64,000 bases of DNA. It comes from Filobasidium wieringae. Its lineage: Eukaryota > Basidiomycota > Tremellomycetes > Filobasidiales > Filobasidiaceae. Below the pieces are notes generated by a model. The model ran no database searches and was not told the DNA's origin. It saw nothing but the letters and a program-made list of their open reading frames with translations. This document shows positions 34,941-44,854 of the stretch, piece by piece. Each line of letters begins with the position of its first letter. The stretch's first letter is position 1. The stretch is from contig BCIV01000017.1 in assembly GCA_001600055.1 (NCBI GenBank), forward strand, positions 248,001 through 312,000. Reading direction: 5' to 3'. The position numbers and the translations under genes are program-made.

Positions 34941-35943
34941 CGTGGGCGGTGTCGTCCAAGTGCAAGTGCAAGTGCTGGTGTGTGCTGGATGATTATGAAT
35001 CACGTCAGGACGGGTCGTTTCTCCCCCCTCGCTCGTCGTACGGTCGCGCTCTCAAGTGTCCCAGGTGGAGCTGTCTCTGGGGGAAGGACGTGGCGATACG
35101 AAGCAGGGGATATCGTCGTCACTGGCGAGCGATTGGGAGTGAGAGGTCACCTAGGGGGGGAGGAGGGGGGGATCGTCACCACTCACCTGAGCGTGTGAGC
35201 GTGAGCGTGAGCGTGGTGGACGATGCCGGTGACGCGATTACGTAAAAGAACGGTAATAACACTCTCGCCCAATGAAATCGGCCGGTTCCCCGTTTCAACC
35301 GTGCCGGACGGTCCTCAGGCGTCTCTTTCTGTCATGGCCAGGCATATGCTATGGACATCCATCGGTACACCTCGTAGACACGTAGACCACTCGTTCATCT
35401 ACATCGTCCCTTTTACCAGGTTGAAATTCATCCAGAATCGACCCCCCCGCGTTCGTTTTGGCCATCACGACGTCCCGGCACGACCCCGTCGTTCGCTGTA
35501 TTCTACAATGTTACATACCCACCGAGACCTCTGACACGATATCCACATTCACTCCCAATCATATCCACACATCCAGCCTTGCCCCGATCAATTCGAATCC
35601 ACCCCCTCCGCCCATTCGCCCATTCGCTCACTCGCTCACACGTCTCGTTCATTGCCAAGCGCGAGCGCGTAATTCACCAGGTCACGAGGCCAAGATGGGC
35701 TTTGCATTCGGGTCGGGTTGGCTGGGTGCCATGTTGGGCAGACCGGGGTGGGGTACACGGTACACACGGTACAAGGTCGATCAGGAAGTATGAAATAGGG
35801 AGCACGGAGCATGGATCATACCATGCGCGGGAGTTTCATCGTCCTCCCCTGCTTACGCGCCACTCATCCGAAACACCCCATCCCATCCCGACCACAACCT
35901 CGCCCACGACCTCGCCCACGACCTCGCCCTCGACCACGCTCCC
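34941..35943. other. Intergenic / promoter of HRK1-like kinase, 1.0 kb
   Basis: Lies upstream of the kinase start and downstream of the Zn2Cys6 factor stop. GC-rich. It contains a tandem GTGAGC run near 35196-35217 and a threefold 12-bp repeat at 35897-35932. No coding exon is supported. Confidence 0.45.
35897..35932. repeat. 12-bp tandem repeat, three copies
   Basis: ACCTCGCCCACG occurs twice in tandem followed by a third copy with one change, just past the stop codon of the Zn2Cys6 factor (in its 3' UTR). Confidence 0.75.
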
Positions 35944-38799
35944 CTAGGCAAACGAAACGCTAACCCCCATCCCCCCCGCCTCCTCCCTCCAATCCACCCA
36001 CCTCCTCCCCCCCTCATTCCCGCCCCAAACCCGCTCCACCAACGCGTGGACGACCCGAATGTTCCCCGTCCCCGTGATCACCTCGAGTCTCTCGAAAACC
36101 CGTTTCACCCGTTCACGATCTCGCGGTCGGATCGCGTCCACCCCCAGGACGAACAGGGGGAACAGGATCTGGGATTGCGACGGCGTGTTCAGCACCGTCT
36201 CCAAGCTAGCCAACATCCGGGTCACCGACACCTGAGCGTCCAAGACCCCCGCGGGAGCCCGGAAGACGCATTGACGGAGATACGCATGAGCGCTGTACTT
36301 GAACGCCTGGAAGGTACTGATCAGAGGCTGCGGGTTGAATTCCTTTTCGCTCGCTTGCCATTCGCTCATGTACCCCAGAGTTCGGGAACTTATCTCGAGC
36401 AAATCGATCTGATGAGTCAACGAACGGGCACGGGAGAGGAGCGAGGAGAGGAGTTCGAACCGTTCGTCCGGGTCTTCGATCGAGTACACCGGGTTACTCT
36501 CCGCCGCTAGTTCCGTGATCCGACCCAAGATCTGTCCACCGGGCGAACGATCAGCGCTCGTAACGTGTCTCCCTCTCTCTCACCACCCCACCTCTCCCTC
36601 TCCTCCCGCGCACGCACCTGATAGATCGGCGCACAAATCCCAAGATAAACATCAGGCCGACTCCCGCCCTTCCTAATGAACCCCTCATACACCCCCAGAG
36701 GGACCTTGGGATCCTCCTTACAGGCCAGACTCCAAGAGATGTCGTGGTAGATACAGTTCAACGCCAACGACAGTTGAGTCTCGCTGAATTGGCCGTCAGG
36801 TCGGGACCGCGAGAGGAGCGTGACGAGGTTCCGGATCTTGGGGAGGAGTTCTGACCAGCGGTTGACGGAGCCTTTACAGATCTGCGTACGACGTTTTCGC
36901 GCTTTTGAGCCCCGGCTCGACGCCTGCACGCTCGCGCACACACGCCGGGACTCACCTCGATCCCACCCAACATCAAGACGATCCACAACTTGTCCTCCAA
37001 ACTCACGTCCCCCACCGCTCCTTCCCCCGAGGTCGCGCCGCCGGCCATCAAGAGACTCTGTACCCTCCGATCCGTCACGTCCGTAGCGATCTTGGCGATC
37101 GAGGCGTACGGTTCCCCGATCTTTGCTAAATGACTGGCGGACCATCCGATCAGGGCGGGCAGGAGGAGGGGCGAGGTCGCTGCGACGGGGAGTAACGATT
37201 GGGTCAGGGAGTGTTTGGACGGGGCGCCGAGGACGGAGATGATCGGTCCGAACCCGTTCACAAAGTACTATCACCCGTGAGCGTGTGTCAGCTCATCGTC
37301 CACCCAAACGACACCCCACTCACATCGATAAGGACCGGAACATGCGCCCAGATCCATCGAGGTAGAGAAGTCCCCGCTAAAGAGGAAGTGACGTGTGATT
37401 GCGAGGTGATGGTCGATAACATGTTGGCCGAGATCGATCCTTGCCCTTGATCTCCGTTCCCGTTCCCGTTCCCGTTCGGAAGTTTCGGTAGGCCGGGTAG
37501 ATGCAGGGAGTTCAGGTTCCCCTGACCTGGAGTTCGAGGGTCGGAAGGTGTTCACGCGTTAGCGGATTGACGTGGACGACCGTCGTATTGGGTTAGGAGA
37601 TACTCACCGGTAAGATCCTCCTCGAACATTCCTCCCTGCGTATCCTCCTCCTTCCCCCCCATCCCCTCCTCAAACCCACTCCCATTCCCACCTGCAGTCC
37701 CTTCCCCAAACTCCTGAGCTTCCGAGGCGGACATGACGAACTGAGCCCACTCGCTCTCCGACTGTTCCATCGTCCTTATAAACTCTGCCAACGTCCTGTC
37801 GAACGTTATAGGATCTGTGGAGGGTTCGGTCGGGTTCGTCAGTGGGTGACCGGTCGGTTGCATCGGATCGAACGAGGGGAGGGGGAGAGGGTCGTATGGA
37901 TCCGTGTTATTGGACAGTAATTTGGTTTCCTCGTTGGAGAGGGGGAGGGAGGTCAGGTTGGATGATGATACCCCATCGGAAGGTCTTCTTGTGGTCGTAC
38001 TAGAAAGGTCGGTTTGATTCGGGTCGAAATGATAAGTAGGAATGGACGTTCCGATTCCATGAGGAGAGATCAGGCTGGGTTGATGATGATGATGATTGTG
38101 AGCCGAGATGTTGGAAGCATGTTGAAACGATTGGGAAGGATGTCGAACGGGATCAGGTCGGTTGGAGGTATGTTCTTGATTGTTAGGGATATGAAGGTTC
38201 TTCGGATCAGTCGTCCCGTTGAACCAATCGTTCGCCGGTCCGTTCCCAGTAGAATCGTTGTTCAACTGATCCATCGCCGGATCAGAGGGATTCCTGCCAG
38301 ATCCTGTATCCATCCGAAACTTCGTTCTCAGTCTCGTTGGGAGATCGTTCGATGACGGGGGAAACCCACCTATCGTAGACACCTTGGACTCTTGTCTCCC
38401 ATGCTCCTTCTGCCTTTTCCCGAATACCCCAGGTCGAGGTCGGACTTGTGATCCAGTCTTGGGATACACGCAGGGGATATCGAGTCGGGCGCTATAGGCA
38501 GGGGTGAAGCTTTATCAGATATCTCCCTCGGGGTTCGATAAGACGGTTGAAAGGATCTCACCAGCTCTCGCATACTGGGTGTCGTTCGTCGCATGCTTTC
38601 TACAACCCATCCAGACTCGCCAGATCAGCCAAACCAAAACGTTCATCCCAGTCTATGACATCCAGCAGCTCACCTTGCGTCGACGGCATGTGAAGCACCC
38701 CGTTCTTTTCCTCGTCTTCCTGGATCCCGGTCGAGACGGCTCGCCAGGCCCAGAACCGGGAGAATCGTCAGGATTGGGTAGAGTAGGGGATAGTTCCAT
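35944..38799 (-). CDS. Zn2Cys6 fungal transcription factor (Fungal_trans_2-type)
   Basis: Exon 1 (from ATG 38799) gives a Pro/Ser N-terminus and GCFTCRRRK. An intron near 38600-38675 and a second after ESC complete the cluster: CFTC, six residues, C, DERHPV, C, ES, C, ARLDIP, C. That is the full C-x2-C-x6-C-x6-C-x2-C-x6-C pattern. A disordered Asn/Ser/Pro-rich region follows (38470-37610). After an intron comes a GNGNGNG tract coded by a hexanucleotide repeat near 37453-37475, then LPRWIWAHVPVLIDYFVNGFGPIIS. The all-helical regulatory domain runs from there (LLPALIGWSASHLAKIG; LIVLMLGGIE region; LALNCIYHDISW; YLGICAPIYQILGRI) to the stop at 35944. Targets cannot be read from sequence. Its position beside the ALDH7/HglS pair suggests, but does not prove, a role in lysine or aminoadipate use. 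Confidence 0.88.
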
Positions 38800-39463
38800 T
38801 GAAGTGCTGTTGTGAGGGTCAGATGAGGTCAAGAAGGGGGAAGAACGAGAGGTCGGAACGAAAGAGAAGAGGTCGAGCGAAATGGAACGATGCGGGGTCT
38901 CCGCGTTGCAGATGAGCGGTTCGCGCTTACTCGATAGCGCAACAGACACTCGCAGATTGTGAGCTCAAGGGGGAACTGTATCATCTTCAGTACGCTCAGT
39001 ACAGTCATGGCGGCATCCTGGGGAGATGGACAGGTAGAGCGTTCCGTGTAGGCTCAGTCGATCAGATAGAGTGTGAATTGTCACAGACTACAGGCCTCCA
39101 GGGCGACGGGAAGGTCATGCGCGCCTTGCAGCGAGATGCACGACATCCGTATAAGTGCTGGGTGGGTACCATCCGTGAAAGGGTAACAAAAGATCAATTC
39201 AATGTCCCGTATCTTTCTATCTCATGTGCAACTTTCCTCCCTCTGCAAGCGCTGTGACTGCTATACACACGCTCTGCTGGGACAGAAGTAACGCTAATCG
39301 GCGGTAAGACGTACCCCAACCCCCAACCTCCCGCTCAATCACCCAAGCATCACACCAATTTCCGCTAACCGAGACGATACATGTATATCCAAACAACGCG
39401 AAACCGCTCGTTATACTTCATACAAGTTCGTCAGTCCATATCCAACGTGCCATGACTAGATTC
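38800..39463. other. Intergenic, 664 bp
   Basis: Upstream region of the Zn2Cys6 factor and 3' region of the ALDH7 gene, both on minus. No repeat or exon found. Confidence 0.45.
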
Positions 39464-41558
39464 TCATTCAAAGACCACCCCCTGAGCCATCCCGACCTCG
39501 TTGGACCAATTGATCGTCGCGGTGGACCATCGACAGTACTATCCCGGGGGAAACGAAAAGGAGAAAAGGAGAGGGATCAATTCCGGAACTCATTCAACGG
39601 GACGAGGACGGGAGCGGGAGCGGGGACACGGGGATGGGAGAGGAAGATTCGAACCCGGACTCACCTGTTTCCAAGCATCCCCACCTGATTCCCTACCCCA
39701 TCCGGTGGATTTATTACCCCCGAACCTGCCCCCTACTTCTGCCCCCGAGGTGGATCCGTTGACGTTCACGACTGGTTGGCAATGGGAAAAAACCCGTAAG
39801 ACGATGCGAGGGATTACGGGAGGGGGAGAGACTTACTTCCACAATCACTACCCTCCGGTCCGATCCATTGGAAAACGCTACCCATGTCCCTATAACGCGA
39901 AAACAGGTTGGCGATGAGTATCGTCCCTAAAGGATGCTCAAGACGATGATGCGAAAGAGGTCCTCACTGGGTGAAGAGAGCGGAAGAGAGTCCTTGTTCG
40001 ACACTGTTGTTGATCTCGATGGCCTCCTCGAGCGTGTCGAACGTGGTGATATGTAAGACTATGCGAGTACGATCACGTTCATCCGGCGAAATCAGTCAAG
40101 TGATCTGGACGGCAGGAAGAACGCGACAGGCGAGGACTTACTGGGAGCAAAAGTCTCTTTCCTTACGATCTCCACGCCCCGGAAGGTATCGTACAAGATC
40201 ATCGTAGGCTCGACCCAATGACCACCTTCCCATTCCTTCCCCATCACCGCCGCCTGACCTCCGAACAAGACCTCCCCGCCCTCCCTCTTCGCCTGATCCA
40301 CCGCGCTCACGTACCCCTCGAAAGCCGCGCCCGAATGCAGAGGACCAATGAGCGTGCCCTCCTTCTCCGGCGCGCCCGTCTTTTTCGCGGCCGAGGCGAA
40401 AGCGGCGCAGAGGGATTTGAGGAATGGGATGGAGATGCTGCGGTGGAGGAGGAGACGACGGGTGGTGGTGCATCTCTGACCGGCCGTCCCGAGCGCGGCG
40501 AAGAGGATGGAACGGAGCGCTAGGTCTTGGTTGGCATCCGGGAGAACGATCGCGGCCTTTTCGATCCAGGTCGAGCGACGGGAATGGGAAGAAGGGAAAG
40601 AAAGAAAGAAAGGAAGAAAGAAAGAAAGGTCAACAACTGCGCTCGTCCCTCGCGATCCGATCGACGGCTCACGTTATTCCCTCCGAGCTCCAAGAGGGAC
40701 TGTTTGAACCTCGAAGCGCATTCCACCGCGACCTTCCTCCCCGTCCCCTCGCTCCCCGTGAAACTGACCAGATCGACGTCTTCACTCTGCACCAAGCCCG
40801 CTCCGACTTTCCCATCCCCCACCATCAGGGAACACAGCGCGCCCGGTAGGTTCTCCGATTGGAGGACTTGGGAGATGATCTTGACTACCGCTAGGGAGCA
40901 GAGGGGGGTGGTCTCGCTGGGTTTCCAGATGGAGGCGTTGCCCGTGACCAGTGCTAGGGAGAAATTCCATCCGAAGACCTTTGCGGGGGGGGAAGAGGGG
41001 TTGCAGTTAGAGAGAGATGGAGTGGACGAAAGCGAAACTAAGCGGACTTACGGCCATTGGGAAATTGAAAGCGGAGATGATCCCGATGACTCCTAGGGGG
41101 TGACATACTTCCGTCATGAAATGCCTCTTCCTCTCGCTGGGCAAGACCGTCCCCCCGATACTCCTCGAGAGCCCCACAGCGTAATCCGCCACGTCCAAGA
41201 ACTCTACAAACTCCCCCCGTCCTTCCGTAGCGATCTTGCCCATCTCCAGTGTGATCAGCATCCCCAGCTCGTCCACCTTGAGTTCCAGCGCGTTCCGGAT
41301 GAGACGAAGCACGCGTCCTCTCTCGGGGGCGGGGACGTTTCGCCAGACCTTGGAGGCCGCCCGGGTGGAGCGTAGGACGCGTTTCACATCGGATTCCGAG
41401 GCTTGGGTTACGGTGGCGAGGGGAGCACCGGTGGATGGGTTGAAGGACGTGATGGGGGTACCGGAGCCGAACCATTCGCCATCGAAGACGCCTGGGTTGG
41501 GGTCCGTTGTGGAGATGCCTAGGGAGGATAGGAGGGAGGTTGCGGTGGTGGAAGTCAT
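39464..41558 (-). CDS. ALDH7 family alpha-aminoadipic semialdehyde dehydrogenase
   Basis: NAD-dependent aldehyde dehydrogenase of the antiquitin (ALDH7) class, which oxidises alpha-aminoadipate semialdehyde (in equilibrium with piperideine-6-carboxylate) to 2-aminoadipate. The ATG at 41558 opens FDGEWFGSG...[13 protein letters not shown]. Family signatures follow: [31 protein letters not shown], then after an intron [38 protein letters not shown] and, after another intron, [17 protein letters not shown] (nucleophilic Cys). The end is [50 protein letters not shown] and finally [20 protein letters not shown], with the stop at 39464, the ALDH7-type C-terminus. At least six introns; one holds a GAAA microsatellite. 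The gene is divergent from the HglS gene, 642 bp apart. Confidence 0.92.
40596..40629. repeat. (GAAA)n microsatellite
   Basis: Interrupted GAAA tetranucleotide run inside an intron of the ALDH7 gene, just after the exon ending ELGGNN. Confidence 0.8.
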
Positions 41559-42200
41559 TGTGGGGTGAGGTGAGGTTGAGGATGACGTGTTGATGTGTTG
41601 TGAGAGAAGGCAGAGGAGGTGAGATGAGGTGAGGAGAGGTCGATGAGGAGCTGTCGACGGTTTATATACCGCGATAACGGTCATGTGACCCGATAGCGAG
41701 CGGCTGAAACGTCAGAAAAGGGGAGTAATCACGGTTGATCCATCGCCCGCGCATATCACTTAGCCGCCACAAGATAAGCGCTCACTCGCGGGTATGCGTG
41801 ACCTCTCGTTGCTTCGTCGACTGGACCAACGTGGAAACCGTCCGACCAGGGGATGAGGGATCATGTGCCACTGACCTGGTTCGTCTTCGGTAGCTGTACC
41901 CTGGGTGCTGTACTCTGTTATAGCCACCAGCACCAGTGATCCAGTGAACACCAGGTCACGGTGCGTCTACAACTTGTCAAGCAAGCCTCTTGCTTATCTC
42001 GCTTAGACAGAGCTGATTGCCGCCCAGTCATTACGTAAGCGCGCGAGTCCGGCGGAGCGATAACGAGCGGTTCCATCGTTCCGAGTTGCCAGTGTTTCGT
42101 ATATCAGAGAGCGCCACATCGCAGCGTCCTCTCCTGCCAGCTACTCGACCTACTCACAGCCACGCCCATACTCCATCACACTCACACACTCACACACACC
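41559..42200. promoter_or_regulatory. Shared divergent promoter of ALDH7 and HglS genes, with GATA-type sites
   Basis: Contains five HGATAR-type sites: CGATAA 41672-41677, CGATAG 41691-41696, AGATAA near 41773, the reverse CTTATC at 41993-41998, and CGATAA near 42058. About two would be expected by chance in 642 bp on both strands. A TATATAAA-like box on the minus strand lies at 41661-41670, about 105 bp upstream of the ALDH7 ATG. CA-repeat sequence precedes the HglS ATG. GATA factors govern nitrogen-source genes in fungi, which would suit a lysine-use pathway. Confidence 0.5.
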
Positions 42201-43797
42201 ATGTCGCCTCAGTTCGCTCAACCAGACCATATACGACAACTGTTCTGTTCAGAGTTGTCCGCCATGTATCACTCTGAAGTCCCGCTCTATGGTACCCTCG
42301 TCTCCCTCGTGGACGAGACGAACGAATCCATCATAGCGAAGCAACCGGGGTACGCTTCTGAGGCAGGTGCGTCCATGTCTGTCCTGACCAATGAACCAAC
42401 GCGTCAACCGGGGTAGTGGAGTTGACAACCCCTCATCCGTCTTTACAGACCGACTCCGGGTGGAAAGACACGGAGCGATCAGACTAGGCAAACCGAGCGA
42501 ACTCTCCACCCTCCGTCGACTCTTCAGACAACTAAACATGTTCCCCGTAAACTACTACGATCTCTCCCTCTCGGGCGTCCCGGTCCATGCCACCGCGTTC
42601 AGACCGGTCACTCGACATTCCCTAGGAGTGAACCCGTTCAGGATCTTCACCAGCTTGTTACGTCCCGAACTGATCTCTTCCCCCTCGATAAGGACGTTGG
42701 CGGAGGACCTGTTGAGGGAGAGGGAGATCTTTCATCCCGAAACCCTCAGGTTGTTGGACAAGGCAGAGTCCCAAGGTGGACTTTCCGACGAGGACGCGCT
42801 TTCCCTAGTCACCCACGCGCTCTTCACTTTCAAGTGGCAATCCTCCGCTCCCGTCACCTCCGAGACGTACAACACGTTGGCCGAAGCTCACGCGTTGGTG
42901 GCGGATATCGTCGCTTTCAAAGGACCGCACATCAATCACTTGACCCCGAGAGCGTTGGATATCGATTCCGTTCAAGCCAGGATGCCCGAAAAGGGGTGAG
43001 TCGTCGCGAGGGGCGACTATCAGTCCTGGCAACTGACTGATCATGCCCATCGGACGACGGGGAGATAGGATCGTATCGAAACACATCATAGAAGGTCCAC
43101 CTCGAAGGAAATGCGCCATCCTACTACGACAAACTTCGTTCCAAGCGGTAGCGGAACCCATATTCTTCCTCGATCCTACCGAATCGGAGGGGAAAAAATT
43201 CGGTGTGAGTTCGGAACGCGATGTTTCTTCCCCCCCCCCTCTCCCCCGAACAACGGTTGACCCTGAAAGGAAAACGCGTGCGTACAGCGGCATAAAGCCA
43301 GATTCGGGGAGATCGAATCCAGAGGGGTCGCCTTGACTCCCAAAGGTATCGACCTCTATCACTCCTTGATGACCTCGGCGGAGGAATCCATGACCCATCT
43401 CCCCCACCCCATCTCCAACCAAACCCGACAATCCCACCTCGAGACCACCTTCCGCTCGTTCCCTGACGACTGGGAAACCCTCCGGACCACCGACTTGGCC
43501 TACTTTAGAGCTCTGGGGGGGGACGAATCCTCCGAGACGAGTTTCCCAGCACGGGATGGGATCCGGTACGAGCCCGTGACGTATGAAGATTTCCTACCGG
43601 CCTCCGCCGCGGGGATCTTTCAGTCCAACCTGGGTCAACAGGCGTTGAGCGTTTTGAACGCTGGGCCGGACCGGGAGGCGTTTGAGAGAGCGTTAGGTGG
43701 TAGGGTCTTGGATTCGCACGTCCTGTATAGGGCCGAAGCGGAGGGGAGCTTGAGCGAGCGGTCTTTCACTCGTTCACCCGAGTTCGTGATGGAGTAA
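42201..43797 (+). CDS. 2-oxoadipate dioxygenase/decarboxylase (HglS, DUF1338, VOC fold)
   Basis: Fe(II)-dependent enzyme that turns 2-oxoadipate into 2-hydroxyglutarate in lysine catabolism, known from Pseudomonas HglS and plant FLO7. The exon 1 product MSPQFAQPDHIRQLFCSELS ends ...YASEA at a GTGCGT donor near 42366. Exon 2 gives DRLRVERHGAIRLGKPSEL, YYDLSLSGVPVHATAFRPV (metal-ligand His), NPFRIFTSLLRPELI and GPHINHLTPRALDID. Exon 3 has IIEGPPRRKCAILLRQTSF. After an intron ending near 43289, exon 4 begins RHKARFGEIESRGVALTPKG, which holds the conserved Glu ligand, and runs to a TAA at 43797. Every diagnostic block of the family is present and the length is normal. It is paired divergently with the ALDH7 gene and ends 109 bp from the convergent peroxiredoxin gene. 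Confidence 0.93.
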
Positions 43798-43905
43798 TTC
43801 AGGGATGATCCTTAACGTGATCGTGTGATCGTGTAATTATAGAATATGACATTATACCAGTCCCAGATCGGATCGAAACTCGATCGAACCGACCATCCTC
43901 CCAAC

Positions 43906-44662
43906 CTAGGTCCCTAAAGCCTCAACCGCCGCGTCCAGATCGCTCACATCGTCCGATCTCTCAGCCACATGAGTCCAAACGATCTTCCCCTCCTTATCCA
44001 CCGCGAACGCTCCCGAGTTCAACCAACGAGACCCCACCGTCAACGTGTTCTTGATGTTCTTCTCCCGAGCGAGATCCTTGACCGATCCGAGGATGTCCAT
44101 ATTGATCACGGAGGATAGAGAGAGTTGGGAGATACCCCAGGTGGAATACAGGCTGTGCGGTTGGGGGGAGGAGATGATCCTGAAGGGTGGGTCCGTTAGG
44201 TCACCCTCGACGGGTAATTTGGTCAGGTAGTCCTTGGTCGTTTCAATCTGTGTGTGTGCACAAACTCGATGAGCGCGATAATTCCGATCTAGAGGCGTGG
44301 ATACGACTCACATCCGCTTGAGAAACGAGGAAAAAGTCGACGTCCTCATGTTTCCTTGCAAGAGGAATCAACCCCTCTTGAATCGTCCTAAGCGTCCATG
44401 AAATAAATCAGTACAACAGTCTCACCCCAGTCAGCCCTCCCCGCTCTCACTGCTGACAAAAAGGACATCCCAAGTGCCTGACGAAAACGACCACGCTCGG
44501 TTTACCGGAAGACAGAGGGTATTCCAGACTTCCCGCAGCTTCCCCGTCTCTCGACCGGTCCGCCTTGAACGAAGGAGCGTTCTCGCCCACCTGCAGCTTG
44601 TTCGCTACGGGAGTCTGGCTGAGGGGGAAGAACGATTTGACATCTGCTATCATCCAGGACAT
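43906..44662 (-). CDS. Peroxiredoxin-like AhpC/TSA family protein (PRXL2-type)
   Basis: Thioredoxin-fold protein. Exon 1 from ATG 44662 encodes KLQVGENAPSFKADRS, a short linker and KPSVVVFVRHLGCPFCQQ, with the CxxC redox motif. The intron at about 44405-44460 joins this to TIQEGLIPLARKHEDVDFFLVSQAD. Next come TKDYLTKLPVEGDLTDPPFRIIS and a last exon containing INMDILGSVKDLA, NSGAFAVDKEGKIVWTHVAERSDD, with the stop at 43906. The GCPFCQ arrangement fits the AhpC-TSA_2/PRXL2 branch rather than classical 2-Cys peroxiredoxins. Probable hydroperoxide or thiol-redox role in the cytosol; no signal peptide is visible. Confidence 0.85.
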
Positions 44663-44854
44663 TGTGTGTGTCGTTACGGTGCGAATGGCTGGAAGCGATC
44701 GAGAAAAGATTCAAGGTCGATCGTCTGAACGTCAAATGCAGAGAGAGAGTTGCGTTGACCTTGCGGAAGCAAACGGGAGCTTTTCAATGCTAGGTCGGTC
44801 ACGTGATGTCATATATGACGTGTACAACGAACGGTCCATGCAGATTCACAGCTT

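Noticed and set aside
35897..35932. Tandem 12-bp repeats as a possible CRISPR-like array
   Set aside because: No spacers; a simple minisatellite in a eukaryotic genome.
39635..39665. T-loop-like GGTTCGAATC on the minus strand, as in a tRNA
   Set aside because: It is the start of the last ALDH7 intron (GTGAGTCCGGG...). No acceptor, D or anticodon arm can be drawn around it.
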